Positions 1 through 10,246 of a DNA stretch of 64,000 nt are shown piece by piece. The stretch is from Nothopassalora personata (Eukaryota > Ascomycota > Dothideomycetes > Mycosphaerellales > Mycosphaerellaceae): NCBI GenBank assembly GCA_033816765.1, contig CM066298.1:2046001-2110000 (forward strand), written 5' to 3'. The notes under the pieces were generated by a model. It was not told where the DNA came from, did no database searches, and saw only the letters and a program-made list of their open reading frames with translations. The position numbers and the translations under genes were made by a program. Each line of letters opens with the position of its first letter. The first letter of the stretch is position 1.

Positions 1-465
1 CACTTTCGGAGTTTGCACCTGTAGGCCAGTACTCAGCACGACCTTGTCGAAGTGCACCCAGTTCGGGCCTTCGCCCTTCTGCTGAACTTTGAGCTTCCAG
101 GCATTGCTATCAGTCCGCGACACATGCAGAATCTCAGTGTTCAGTTTAATGTGTTCGCGCAGTTGGAAGTGATCAGCGTAATCGTTCAGATAATTTGCCA
201 CCTGAGCGGCGGTAGGGAAGTCAGGCGTGTCGTCTGGGTACGGGAAGTCTGTGTAACATCCTAGGCGTTTCGATAGATTGGCCATTGTGGTCGTCAGGAC
301 TGAAGTCTTGTTGGGATCGTCCGAGTACTCCCAAAGGCCTCCGATGTAGCTGCTGCTCTCAAAGCCGGTCGCCTCGAAGCCTGCTTCCCGCAAGTTCTTG
401 AGGGCAGTAAGGCCACATGCCCCCAGCCCTACCACGGCAATTTTCACGTTTCTCTTTTCGGCCAT
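1..465 (-). CDS. Flavin-containing monooxygenase-like protein, N-terminal part (cut by window edge)
   Basis: The minus strand is open from an ATG at 465 to the left edge, giving 155 residues with no stop. The N-terminus has a Rossmann dinucleotide-binding motif (residues 7-15, IAVVGLGAC, a GxGxxG type) followed by an FMO-type GGLW at about residues 45-48. The next stretch fits the FAD-binding domain of flavin-containing monooxygenases, which oxygenate nitrogen or sulfur in small molecules using NADPH. Two further in-frame ATGs lie upstream at 480 and 510. I chose 465 because the Rossmann fold begins directly after it. The NADP-binding half lies outside the window, so the substrate cannot be guessed. 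The family assignment is good; the exact start is uncertain. Confidence 0.8.
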   Translation of the reverse strand, partial: MAEKRNVKIAVVGLGACGLTALKNLREAGFEATGFESSSYIGGLWEYSDDPNKTSVLTTTMANLSKRLGCYTDFPYPDDTPDFPTAAQVANYLNDYADHFQLREHIKLNTEILHVSRTDSNAWKLKVQQKGEGPNWVHFDKVVLSTGLQVQTPKV

Positions 466-1122
466 CGAGGAGGTGTGCATGGCGCGCCTGGTCAGGCGCA
501 GTATGCCCATCCGGTTGCTTTCCAATATGTAGAGATGTCGATACACAGACCATGCCAGCAAACGAGCCTGAGCCTAGTCGCCTTGGATGCATTGAGACAG
601 ACATGATGTAGATGTTGATGACTGAGAATGCTTGCTCAGCTCGAAGGATTCTGTTAGTTCAATCTAACGAAGTATGTGGAACACGCAGATGTGGCTGGCT
701 CCGAGCCAATCGCTGAAATACATCACGCAGAGACAACCACTCCTTCTCACTTCATCCTTCATCCTTCGTGCTCCATCTCCATCCATATGAAGCTTGCTTA
801 CTTGGCAAAATATTACGGCTTGCAAAACACGCGCCATGCAGCAATAGCAGATTCTAAATCTCGCTACGTTGCCTTTGACATTTGTGATGCCTTAGCCTCC
901 AGGCACGTGCAAGCTCGTGTGAATGTTGCTCCAGTAAATATACTGATTCGATCCCAGGACAGGCGTTTCTCCACGAGATGTTCCACATTGGCCGCCCACA
1001 GGATGATGTAAACGGCGCGGGCATCTCATACCCAAAGGCCCAGGGCATCGAGTTGAAGGCACCTTTCGTCGGCAAAGGGACCAGACCGTGCAAAGGCTGG
1101 CCTATTCAGATACAAGTCAGCG
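466..1122. other. Intergenic: promoter side of the monooxygenase, nothing clear
   Basis: No convincing gene is visible. The short ORFs here overlap on both strands and lack recognisable motifs. A minus-strand ORF at 854-1093 may be the decayed 3' part of the neighbouring HET-like remnant, but I cannot show that. Confidence 0.4.
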
Positions 1123-1500
1123 TCATGAGGGCCGACAAAGCACAGTATCCAGAGCGAAGCAGCGTCGAAGACCAAGGAATCCTGGATGGCTCTCTTCACG
1201 GCTGATGTCAGCATGCTCCATGCTCAGAGCATGGAATCCGCACTGATTGATGACCCAACGCGCAGCAAATGTGAATACTTCAGCCATTGAGCGACCAGAG
1301 TCGACAAATGGCAGAGGTGACTCGCAGTCGGGATGCATACCATGAAGGCCGAAGATATGGTCTCGCGAGTTCACGCACTGCAAGACACGGGCGGTCGAGT
1401 ATTCTCGTGTTATGCCTTCACAATCCCCTTGAATCTGCTTGAGGCTAAGTCTTCGGATTAGCGCGACAGCGTCCAAGACGCTGCGGAAGTCCAGTGCGCG
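1123..1500 (-). pseudogene. HET-domain (heterokaryon incompatibility) remnant
   Basis: A minus-strand reading contains the pattern typical of the middle of HET domains: CVNSRDHIFGLHGM (the family form is roughly dPRDkiyaLLGl), then a short acidic stretch and SMAEVFTFAARWVI (compare svEEvYtefArwli). HET proteins act in non-self recognition and cell death in filamentous fungi. The reading stops at 1123, and the following sequence is only open in another frame (1026-1214). No start and no N-terminal HET motif are visible, so this looks like a broken copy. Introns could rescue part of it, but I found no clean splice sites. The family call rests on a short stretch and is moderate. Confidence 0.45.
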
Positions 1501-1976
1501 ATAAGCTGCCTCCAGACTGTACCTTTAGTCCTCGATGTTCTCGGTAGAGCTCGGCGAAACGACACACATGGAGGCCACATATGCCCATCGCCGACTGTCC
1601 TGGTACGGCCTCTTGAACACGCATATCGAGAAGCCTACATAAATAATATGTCCTTGAAGATCATGCTGTGCAATGCGCCACAGCGTTCTGTGAGCAATCT
1701 GTCCGCCTCACTAAAGTGGCACTGGTGTGATAACAATCCGAGACGCGTGTTGTCTTCTACGAATTTCCCTGTTGGCAGTCAGCAACTCGCGACGCACTCG
1801 AGGTGTATGACGGGGTAGCTGGGTCATTGAAGTACACAGGTGATGACAATGTCCACGTGAATTGCGCGGGGGAAGGAAGGAAAGAGCCTGTGCCCTGTAC
1901 TTTCTCATAACAGCTGTCCATCAATTGTACGGTACTTCGATGCAGTAATTATACATTCGCCCATCAATCATTCACC
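1501..1976. other. Intergenic: 5' side of the UBX gene
   Basis: No supported gene. A 65-codon minus ORF (1711-1908) has no recognisable features. The last about 60 bases before the ATG at 1977 are AT-richer and probably hold the 5' leader of the UBX-domain gene. Confidence 0.4.
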
Positions 1977-3638
1977 ATGTTCCACGAAGGCGATCTGCAG
2001 TCCGGCATATCGCTGGCCATCACCGAAGGCAAGTTTGTAGCCTGCTTCATCTGCCAGAACGACAACGCAGAGAGCCGGAAATGGGAGGAAGAATGGCTGG
2101 GTGAGACACGGCGTACATGCTTGCGCGAGCACGAGACGATACCGAACGACACGTCAGACATGTTCAGTACGCGAGCTGTCCTGCTACGTATCGAGCTGGG
2201 CAGCCAGGAAGCAGGATTCCTCAGTGCCTTCTGCCCGATAGATTCCGCGCCAGCCTTCATCGTGATACACAACGGACAAGTACGGGAGAAGGTGGAAAGT
2301 GGTGTGAGCAAAGAAGACTTCGTGCACAGAGTAAGTGCTGCACTGGGCATGGAGGTAAGCGTGCAGCACTCGCACGATATGCGACAGGAGCAGGGAGGAC
2401 GTAGCCAGGAGGACATCAACGATCAGGCACATTTGAGAAGAGACGTGGGCGCTCAGCAGGCAAGACAGGCTACAAATGAACCGGCGTCGACCTCAAGCCA
2501 CGAAGAAACGGCCTCACAACAACCTTCACACGAAGCCGCGACATCAGCTCCCGTGAACCCAGCAGATACCGAGACAGAAGCTCCGTCAAGCACGACACAG
2601 CAGGCTGGCGAGGTAGCAGACATGTCAAGTCTTTTCGGACCGGATCGGGCGAAGCGGCACGAAGAAGAGAAGGCGAAGCAGGAGGCTGCAGAGAAGGCAA
2701 AGCGGAAGGCAATAGCTGACCGAAGGCGGAAAGAGGCTGAAGCAGCATATGCTGCACATCGAGGTGACAAGGGCAAAGGCAAAGCGTCAGATGCGCCAGA
2801 AAAAGAGAAGGCACGACGAGATTGGCTGGTTCAGCAGAAGCAGCGGAAGGACGAAGCACAACAGGAAAAGGCACGCATCCTCGCCAGCATCGAAGCTGCC
2901 AAGCAGGACAGGAAGGCACGATCCCAACGACCTGCGGCAGACGACGCGCCAAGCTCGTCACTACCGCCGGCCGCCGACGCTGCGTCGAAGAGGCGAATGG
3001 GTCCGGGTGGAATGTGCAATCTCCTTATACGACTGTTTGATGGCACTTCGATCAAGGGTCGCTTCGAGCCAACGGCAAATCTCGCCACGACCGTACGAGA
3101 CTGGATTAAACGGCAAGCGACTGAAGCACAGGCTGGCGGCGAGGGTGGGACCGCAGCTGAGGGGAATGTGCCCTTCACATTCAAGCAGATCATGGCACCA
3201 CAGCCCAGCCGGAGCATCGAGATGTCTGAAGAGTATCAGTCACTTGCAGACCTTGGCCTCGTGCCAAATGCGACACTTGTGCTCATTCCGGTGCAAGGCT
3301 ACACGAGCGCGTACTCTTCAGCTGGCGGCCGAGGCTACACGAGTACAGCGCTTCATGCAGCATACAGCGTGGCGAACACAGCGGCCGGCATTGTATCATC
3401 TGCGCTATCTTATGTTCCTGGCTTTGGCGGAGCTGCACCTACGAGCGAAGTATCAGCTCCTAGCAGTAGTCCAGCTTCGACAACATCTGACGAGGCCAAC
3501 ACCTCCAGCAGCATCAAGGTCAAGACGTTGGCTGATCAGCGAGCCGAAGCGGCGAAGAACCAGGATCCTCAAACGTTCTACAACGGCAACTCGTCCGCTT
3601 TCGAAGGCAGGAAGGAGGAAGATGATGACAGGAAATGA
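1977..3638 (+). CDS. UBX-domain protein (UBXN4/Ubx-type p97/Cdc48 cofactor)
   Basis: A single exon of 553 residues. Residues about 1-130 form a thioredoxin-like N-terminal region (GISLAITEGKFVACFICQND, then AFIVIHNGQV), as in the UBXN4/erasin group. Residues about 220-330 are a lysine/glutamate/alanine-rich coiled coil. A UBX domain lies at about 345-440: it starts at LLIRLFDGTSIKGRF, contains the FTFKQI segment and ends at LADLGLVPNATLVLIPV. UBX domains bind the AAA ATPase Cdc48/p97. The C-terminal stretch from about 455 to 485 (HAAYSVANTAAGIVSSALSY) is hydrophobic and could be a membrane hairpin, which would fit an ER-associated degradation role. The start at 1977 is the first ATG of the conserved N-terminus. 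Family confidence is high; the ER location is inference. Confidence 0.88.
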   Translation: MFHEGDLQSGISLAITEGKFVACFICQNDNAESRKWEEEWLGETRRTCLREHETIPNDTSDMFSTRAVLLRIELGSQEAGFLSAFCPIDSAPAFIVIHNGQVREKVESGVSKEDFVHRVSAALGMEVSVQHSHDMRQEQGGRSQEDINDQAHLRRDVGAQQARQATNEPASTSSHEETASQQPSHEAATSAPVNPADTETEAPSSTTQQAGEVADMSSLFGPDRAKRHEEEKAKQEAAEKAKRKAIADRRRKEAEAAYAAHRGDKGKGKASDAPEKEKARRDWLVQQKQRKDEAQQEKARILASIEAAKQDRKARSQRPAADDAPSSSLPPAADAASKRRMGPGGMCNLLIRLFDGTSIKGRFEPTANLATTVRDWIKRQATEAQAGGEGGTAAEGNVPFTFKQIMAPQPSRSIEMSEEYQSLADLGLVPNATLVLIPVQGYTSAYSSAGGRGYTSTALHAAYSVANTAAGIVSSALSYVPGFGGAAPTSEVSAPSSSPASTTSDEANTSSSIKVKTLADQRAEAAKNQDPQTFYNGNSSAFEGRKEEDDDRK

Positions 3639-4412
3639 GATGGTCTCGTTTCTGGTCATCCATAATGCCTGCAATACTGATATTATTGCATTATACGTAT
3701 CTTTTCCGATCTTCGTCGTCAACATCCGCCTTTTCGCTCGCAAACGCGGCAGGCATGGTAGACGAGTATGCCTGGTACGGCACGAACGCAGCTGAACCAA
3801 TCTCGGTCGATCAACAGCCCAAGTGCGAAGGTGTCATCGTACGCAGGAACATACCACCTCGACATGGTTCAGACTGTCACTCTCGTCACGGACACCACCC
3901 TGTTGTCTTGACTTCAGCTCAGGTATAGAATGGAGTGACTGGACTGTTCGAGGCTCGAGGTGTTTTGATCGCCGTCCATCTTGTAACATAGCCTGTTTTG
4001 ACCCAGCCCTCGAGCAGGCAAGACTTAACACTGCAAGCCACAGATTCGAATTATTGTTTCTCCACCAAAGGTCCTCGTTTGGTCAACGAAAGCTCGAATC
4101 TGTCTACAGTAAAGTTTGTGGACCTCACGCGGATGCTTGGCCAAAGTCGCTCTTATTTACAAGTACATGCTTGGAGAGCAGCCCCGGGTTGGCGCACAGA
4201 CGGGCTCTTGCACGTACAAATACGCCTTCCACCTTTGGCCTTCTGCTCGCGATCAACAGCAACCGCTCTTCAGCAGCTTCGTCAACTCACGGTCTCTGCA
4301 AAGTCTGTACCACGCCACACCAAAAACACCACACCTCCAGCTCCGCACCTCTACAGTCCGCATATCCGCAGTACGATATCGACTTCTGGAGCAGGGCTCG
4401 ACATCCACAACA
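3639..4412. other. Intergenic between UBX gene and secreted-protein gene
   Basis: No supported gene. Several overlapping ORFs on both strands lack motifs. The ORF frame of the next gene stays open upstream to 4116, but the sequence before 4413 is low-complexity leader-like, with many CAC/CCA triplets, and is better read as 5' leader. Confidence 0.45.
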
Positions 4413-5084
4413 ATGGATTCCAAGAAAATTCTTCTTCTCGCATCCACTGTGGCCACCGCGTTGGCTGTGCCAAGTCTCGACGTACCAGCCTGTCCGGAAA
4501 AGGGCATCATGACCTATGACAAATCCGTTCCCGGCCTTGAAGACTTTCCACTCACCCAAGTCGAACTCTGCTACGACCACAACTTCATCCGCATCGACTT
4601 TATGGCCTACAACGAGACTAGCTACTACTACAACGAGTCGCTGACTACCAACGACCCGATCTTCAACTACGAAGTGCAGGAGACATTCATCTCCCGCGGA
4701 AGCTCCGTTCCAACTACCTATCTTGAGTTCGAAGTCGCCCCCAACAACGTCACATTTAACACCTTCATCTACAACCCGAGCAAGACTCGCGAAGAGGGAG
4801 CGGCTTTCGACACTTTCTACATTCAGGACCCGATCAAGGACGAGTTGACTGTGGAGACTACCCTGAACAAGAACGAAGAGACTTGGGTCTCGAAGGCGCA
4901 GGTCCCACTCAAGTTGTTCAACGTTGAGGAGGGCAAGGCTCAGGGCACCGAGTGGCGTATGAACTTCTTCCGTATTGTGTGCAATGTCAAGACCTGCCCG
5001 AATGAGCGACTTGGCGCGTGGAGCCCGCCAGATACGGCCAGCTTTCACAATACGCCGTTCTTTGGCATGGTGAAGTTCGTCTAG
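4413..5084 (+). CDS. Secreted protein, CBM9/DOMON-like beta-sandwich (putative)
   Basis: A 223-residue protein with an N-terminal signal peptide (MDSKKILLLASTVATALA, cut before VPSLD). The mature part reads as a beta-sandwich. It ends in the block WRMNFFRIVC, then LGAWSPPDTASFHNTPFFG and MVKFV, which matches fungal extracellular proteins with a carbohydrate-binding-module-family-9-like fold. Several N-x-S/T glycosylation sites and about five cysteines support secretion. I start at 4413 rather than at the longer frame (4116) because the signal peptide begins exactly there. No catalytic motif is visible. The role could be binding of cell-wall or plant polysaccharide, but that is inference. Confidence 0.78.
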   Translation: MDSKKILLLASTVATALAVPSLDVPACPEKGIMTYDKSVPGLEDFPLTQVELCYDHNFIRIDFMAYNETSYYYNESLTTNDPIFNYEVQETFISRGSSVPTTYLEFEVAPNNVTFNTFIYNPSKTREEGAAFDTFYIQDPIKDELTVETTLNKNEETWVSKAQVPLKLFNVEEGKAQGTEWRMNFFRIVCNVKTCPNERLGAWSPPDTASFHNTPFFGMVKFV

Positions 5085-5605
5085 AGCGAGGGAGAACGCG
5101 CAGCAGGATGGTGGAGTAACTAGCGCTTCTAATGAGCTAGATTGAGCAGCAAAGCGCAAAATCGAAGCAGCACGGAAGCTGCAAACTATGTGCCACAACT
5201 ACGGCATGATGAAGCAGAGGAGCCACGATGAGAGTTCATGGGAGGACATCAGGCATGAGGCTTGATGCACTCGAAGTCGCTACTCAATGGAACTATGATT
5301 GATCATTCCGTTCACAAGTCTCACTAAGGATGTCCTGAGGATGGTAGTCGCTATGTTACCCCATGTGCCCAGCCTCGACTCCTTCGCCGTAATAAATAAT
5401 AATCCTGTCTCATAGTAAAGCCTGCCTAGACATACACTTCCTTAATGACCACCTGAAATCTCCATGTCTCGATTGGATCACGTGCATACGGACTCTAGCG
5501 CGATTTTCCCACTTACGACATCGCGGTCGCGATTCCCCGGATGTCTCGTTCCATAACTCCGCTCGCCACCACATCTCACGACATTGCTTCAACACGAGTT
5601 TCACA
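5085..5605. other. Intergenic, nothing clear
   Basis: A 3' flank followed by the 5' flank of the SWIM/RING gene. An AT-rich stretch at about 5390-5410 (taataaataataat) may be part of a polyadenylation region for the upstream gene. No gene supported. Confidence 0.4.
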
Positions 5606-6631
5606 ATGAGCGTCGATAGTGGCTATCATGGCGCTGTTAGCGGGCCTTCGTCGTATCCGATGCCGAGTGGCTCAAGTAGAGCGCCCATAGACTTGACGAA
5701 CAGCCCACTCGAGAAGCGCAGGGCCAAGCGCAAGTCCGCCGATACAGACGAATGCATTGACGAGCCGCCGAAGAAGCGCAAGACCAAGCGTAAAAGCTCA
5801 GATGACGGAGGAGATGTCGAGAAGCCGGCCAAGAACAATACCAAAAGCAAGCCGAAGAACGAAGAGAAACGCCTGAGGCGATGGCGAGACAAGGCACCAC
5901 AATCGTACGGCGAGATTCGTGGTCGCGCCCTGACACAACGCATGTTCGTGGTGGATCGCCAGCGCCATGAAGCCACCGGGACAGGCGAGCTCGCACACCC
6001 GATCGAAGTCGTGAAACTGGCAGGCACGACTGGCAACATCTACACCATCACCATCGACAAGGTCCCGTCCTGCAACTGCCCACACGCTCGCAAAGGCAAC
6101 CAGTGCAAACACGTCGTCTACGTCCTCGCACGTGTTCTTCGCGCACCTGCACACCTGGAGTATCAGCTCGCACTGATCTCGCCCGAGCTCCGCGAAATCT
6201 TCGAGAAAGCGCCACCACTCCCATGCGAGACCGCCGATGGCAGCGCAAAGGATGGAAATCGAAAAGATCTCACAGATTGTCCTATCTGCTGCGAAGACTT
6301 TGAACCAGAGAACAGCAATGAGAAAGTGGTGTACTGCAAGGCGGCTTGCGGAAACAACATACACGAGGAGTGCTTCAAGCAATGGGCGGCGACCAAGGCT
6401 GGTGGCAACGTCACTTGTCCCTTCTGTCGCACCCCGTGGGACTTTGGTGGTGATGACCAGGCTATCAAGATGGTGGCGCGGAGTGGTGCTGTCAATGCGG
6501 AGGGATATGTCAATGTGGCGAGTCAGTTGGGCTTGAGTGGTCAGAGAGACTGCTCAACCTACCACGACTACTGGGTGCGGCGGCGCATCAGAAATGGCGC
6601 AGACGTGGGAGACTATGATGATGGATGGTAG
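5606..6631 (+). CDS. SWIM and RING zinc-finger protein, probable nuclear E3 ubiquitin ligase
   Basis: A single exon of 341 residues. Residues 1-100 are basic and disordered with several lysine/arginine clusters (EKRRAKRKS, PPKKRKTKRKS) that look like nuclear localisation signals. A SWIM zinc finger follows at about 155-170 (CNC, then CKH within PSCNCPHARKGNQCKHVVY). A RING-type finger lies at about 225-275 with CPIC, a CxxxCGNNIHEEC block and CPFC. The SWIM-plus-RING arrangement is found in fungal and plant E3 ligases. Ubiquitin-ligase activity is inferred from the RING; the target is unknown. The ATG at 5606 is the first in frame. Confidence 0.85.
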   Translation: MSVDSGYHGAVSGPSSYPMPSGSSRAPIDLTNSPLEKRRAKRKSADTDECIDEPPKKRKTKRKSSDDGGDVEKPAKNNTKSKPKNEEKRLRRWRDKAPQSYGEIRGRALTQRMFVVDRQRHEATGTGELAHPIEVVKLAGTTGNIYTITIDKVPSCNCPHARKGNQCKHVVYVLARVLRAPAHLEYQLALISPELREIFEKAPPLPCETADGSAKDGNRKDLTDCPICCEDFEPENSNEKVVYCKAACGNNIHEECFKQWAATKAGGNVTCPFCRTPWDFGGDDQAIKMVARSGAVNAEGYVNVASQLGLSGQRDCSTYHDYWVRRRIRNGADVGDYDDGW

Positions 6632-7019
6632 GTGGTTTTGAGGTATCCCCGGCTTGATCATGGAGCAACCTTGGAGACGATTGGGCGATTAGTATACCCT
6701 TGTACGAGTATTTCCATGGCTGATGCCCGCTGCCGAGATACTAGCGTCGCGATCTTGGCGTGCACGGCTGCAGTAGCCCAATCTATCGCGTTATGGCAAG
6801 TTGATTGGCATCACTCGATTTGGGCTCATATAATAGGTGTTTCAAAAGCAGGCAGTGTATTGCATGTGTCTATCTAGCACGTGTGCACCCGTGAATCGCG
6901 ATATGGGACAGTCTACTTGCTCGACCATCATTTATTGAAATAACTATAAAACAAGGCACTGAATGTCGCGTCTACGTTCTTCCGTACCTATGCTCTTGTA
7001 CGCCCAATGCTAGAGCTAC
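6632..7019. other. Convergent intergenic region
   Basis: Lies between the 3' ends of the SWIM/RING gene (+) and a secreted-protein gene (-). An 81-codon plus ORF directly after the stop has no motif and is taken as read-through noise. No gene supported. Confidence 0.4.
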
Positions 7020-7687
7020 TTACTTATGACCAACCTTCATGCACTTCGCCTGCGGGATCGGGTGGCACGGGTACCGGTCACCGTCCATGGTCTCTCCCAT
7101 AGCGCCATCAAGTTCTGCACAGCGTTAGTCGGACCTCAACCCGGGGCGCAAGAACGTCTTACTTAGGATGATGTTGCCTGTGCAGAAATGCTGCCCCCAT
7201 CGCTTCTTATGGTCGTCGTAGAAGGTAATGTCTACGCGAGACAAATGTCCATTCGATGGCAGTGCATATCGCATCGACTGATTCTTCTTCCACTTCTTGA
7301 AGGACTTGTGGCTGTGCGCTTCCATGTCGTCGCCGTCGCCTTTGATGATCTTGCCTTGGCAGTTGGGTTGCTGCAAGGGATGTGTCAGAAATGTGGTCAT
7401 TGAGTTGGTTGGGCCAGTTGATGTCCTGCATTGTATCGGAGTAATGTGAACTTATCTGTCACCTTGACAGGGAAGCCGTGGGCATATTGCCAGCCACCAT
7501 TCTGGCCATCGAAGCCTCCCCAGTTGGAGTGGCCCCAATCGACTTTCATGACCGGGATGTGATACTTAATATCGGCATCAGTCAGCTCTGCTGTTGCTGT
7601 TGCTGTGGTGTTGGTGTTGTTTGAGGCTTGACTTCCGAGCACACTTGGTATGCTCAGCAGAGGAGCTAGCAGGAGTACCATGCGCAT
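7020..7687 (-). CDS. Small secreted protein, three exons
   Basis: The predicted protein is 175 residues with a clear signal peptide (MRMVLLLAPLLSIPSVLG). Exons on the minus strand are 7687-7463, 7370-7163 and 7114-7020. Intron 1 (7462-7371, 92 bp) starts GTGACA and ends TTGCAG, phase 0. Intron 2 (7162-7115, 48 bp) starts GTAAGA and ends GTGCAG, phase 1. The mature part is rich in glycine, histidine and lysine (WGHSNWGGFDGQNGG; SHKSFKKWKKNQ) and has four cysteines, enough for two disulfides. I do not recognise the family. Size, secretion and cysteines make it an effector candidate, which is inference. The first intron's weak donor is the least certain point of the model. Confidence 0.7.
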
Positions 7688-8607
7688 CTTGCTGTCGTTA
7701 CGGATGTAGGATCAAGGAAGGAAAAATCTTCTGTAGCATGGAAAAGAGGAAAGTGAGAGGCAATCACAGACTGCTAGACATATTTGAGCAAGGACCCACG
7801 GTTCATGCTAGGTTGGAGCTAGTAATCCTTTACTAGCTTTGAAGTCGGAAGGCCAGTCACTGATGCAGTGCTTCCCTTTCGAAGATCCTTTGCTGACCTC
7901 GGAGGCATAATGTGGCCTTTTTGTTTGTGGCCGACTGCATTCCAAATCGTTCAACTTCTCGGGGCCTTTCAGAGGGGACACTCAGTTGATCTGAGTCAAC
8001 TCAAGGTACTCACATGAGTAAGAGTAAATCTAGATCCCGCTGACTTGCGTCTGCAGCCACATACGCGGAGTCGCGATGTGCCTCTGTGGGAGCGAGCGGT
8101 GCGATTGTGTCAGCAGTGGTATGAGTTGCGCTGCGGGAAGTATTTCAGAGTCAGGGCAGGAAAGGGCGGGAAGACACAGAAGGGTTAACATTTCTTGAAT
8201 TGATACTCTAACAGATTGCGGTCTCGCGCTCCGTGACCCAAGGTAACCATTGCTAATCAAATAGCAGCCAGCATGACCTGGTGCGCCAAATAAATACCTT
8301 CCAGGTGTGAAGTCGAGAGTGGTGAGTGAGTGAGTGAGTGAGTGAGTGAGTGAGTGGGAGAGGAAGTGAATGTCATTCGATCTCCTTCGACCGCATGAAT
8401 AGAACAGGCTTTAGTGCTACGCTAGTGACCAATCATAGTCTACCCGTGCCCGGCCAGTCAGCACAACTCCCGACTGCCGACGTTTCTTGGCTGGTCGTTC
8501 TACTCAAGTGCCACCCGGATCACTCTTCACAACTCATTCCGCAACTCATTCCACAACTCACCAACGTCGTCAGACCCATCGACAGTCTACCTAAATCAAC
8601 AGCGAAG
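7688..8607. other. Divergent promoter region with a GAGT microsatellite
   Basis: Shared 5' region between the minus-strand secreted protein and the plus-strand Mix17-like gene. It contains a (GAGT)n tract at 8322-8357. ORFs here are short and unsupported; the in-frame extension from 8350 to 8608 is probably 5' leader. Confidence 0.45.
8322..8357. repeat. (GAGT)n microsatellite, about 9 units
   Basis: A nearly perfect tetranucleotide repeat gtga/gagt lies about 250 bp upstream of the Mix17-like start codon. It is seen directly and is likely length-variable between isolates. Confidence 0.9.
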
Positions 8608-9128
8608 ATGCCTCGTCAATCCCGCGGACCAGCACCGCGCGCTCCTCCGAGCCGGCCAGTCGCCGCACCACAGCGACCAGCAGCACCAGCACAAGCCCGT
8701 CAAGCATCCACCGTCAGCCACCCACCCGCCCAGCAGCAAGCCCAGGCACCCACTCAGCAGGCGAGCGGTGGCAGTGGTCTTTTCGGCCAGATGGCCAGCA
8801 CAGCTGCGTAAGCTTCATCGACCTTCCTCCCCACCACCGACTTCCACTAACACATGCTCCCAGCGGTGTCGCAGTTGGATCCTCCATCGGCCACGCAGTC
8901 GGCGGTTGGTTCAGTGGCGGCAGCTCTGCGCCAGCACAAGCCGAGGCGGCCCCGGTCGCTCAACAAGACAGCTACGGCGCCGCACAGATGAACAGCGCTC
9001 CAGCGGTCTGTGGCAACGAGGTGCAGGGCTTCAAGAGATGCATGGATGAGAACCAGGGCAACTTGACCATCTGTGGCTGGTACATGGATCAGTTGAAGGC
9101 CTGCCAGCAGGCGGCTAGCCAGTACTAG
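8608..9128 (+). CDS. Mix17/CHCHD2-like twin-CX9C mitochondrial intermembrane-space protein
   Basis: Two exons (8608-8807 and 8864-9128) encode 154 residues. The intron (56 bp) starts GTAAGC, has CACTAACAC as branch region and ends CCCAG. The N-terminus is proline/alanine/glutamine-rich (residues 1-60), a glycine-rich hydrophobic segment follows (GVAVGSSIGHAVGGWF), and the C-terminus is a CHCH fold with two CX9C pairs: VCGNEVQGFKRC and ICGWYMDQLKAC. This layout is that of yeast Mix17 and human CHCHD2/CHCHD10, which are imported by the Mia40 disulfide relay and act in respiration and cristae organisation. The splice junction reconstructs the conserved glycine-rich segment, which supports the model strongly. 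Confidence 0.92.
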
Positions 9129-10246
9129 ATGGCGCCGGGCAGGGTCCAGGCAGGAAGACGCCGGCATCATCTGTACATATCTGCGTAAGGAGGAGTTCAA
9201 GTCGAGAGCACACCGGGAAGACGAGATGATAGACCCAGCGTGATTAGATTGAGCAATATAGCCATCTCTCCTCTGGCCTCCGTGGCATTGATCGTGTCAT
9301 GACGAGACAACGAGCGGAATGAATGGGCCGATAGAGACAGACAGTGAGCAGCGTCTACAGCGGTTTTGCTCTGTGGTCCTTCACCCGGTAAGTGTAAGGT
9401 CTCACGTGCCTGCCTCCAAGTCAGAAGGTATACGTGAGAGACATCAGTCGTAGTGTCATTGCGACACCAGTCGCTGAGCAGTCACTCGTGCCAACTGCTC
9501 GCACCTCACTTCCCGAACAAACGCGCGCCGACAGTTCACAGAAGCAGGATTTCCCGTCGCCTCCACGGCGACGACACTGGAGTCGCACAACAATGGCTTC
9601 GCAACACGACGCCCAGTACATGCCATGAAGACCACGGCATGTACTGCCGTCGAACAATGTATCAAGGCAGCCTTGAGTGGTCACATGATCGACTTCGGCA
9701 GTTGGGCGCGTTCTGCCACCGACCAGCATATTGTCCGCAACACGAACATACCCTGCGAGGTTGCAGTACGTGTAACATGTATGGCTACCACTTGCGCTCA
9801 CTTCACCTGATTGCCGACACTTTCGAGGCCCACTATAAATACATCTAAGCAGCTGGAATGTTTGGCCCACTTTTACCGCACAGCTCCGATTCCATGGTAA
9901 CACAGAACGATCATTTTATCACCTGAACCTCGTGTTACGCCACCATTCAGAATGATCGGTCATCGCTGACAACGAAGAAACAGTACCTGCAGTTGCACCA
10001 TGAAAACCACTTTGATGCTACGCTCGCAACCTGGCAATGGAATGATCGTACCTGCAGGTGTCAGCAAAGTTGCATTGACTCCTTTGCTGCTCTGTTGAAT
10101 CACGAGAAGTGACATCGAGCCCCACTATCACGGCAGGAACAGCAGTATAAAGACATCAACTCCAGCAGGTACCCAAGTATCCCATCAATCCCATCACATC
10201 ACATCAACAACACCAACGAGGAACAACTCCCACGACCACCATCAAC
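9129..10246. other. Intergenic, nothing clear apart from a TATA box near the right end
   Basis: Overlapping ORFs on both strands at 9421-9903 have no motif and cancel each other as evidence. A TATA-like stretch at about 9834 (ctataaata) has no gene close by. The last 100 bases form the promoter of the secreted protein at 10247. Confidence 0.4.
10146..10152 (+). promoter_or_regulatory. TATA box of the secreted-protein gene at 10247
   Basis: TATAAAG lies 95 bp before the ATG, followed by a CA-rich leader (many cat/cac triplets). Position and sequence fit a fungal core promoter. Confidence 0.55.

Noticed and set aside
2453..2961. Long minus-strand ORFs opposite the UBX gene
   Set aside because: They are shadows of the GC-rich, charged coding strand; the plus strand has clear domains.
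9421..9903. 160-codon cysteine-rich minus ORF and an overlapping 131-codon plus ORF
   Set aside because: No signal peptide or known motif, both strands open over the same bases, no promoter or splice evidence.
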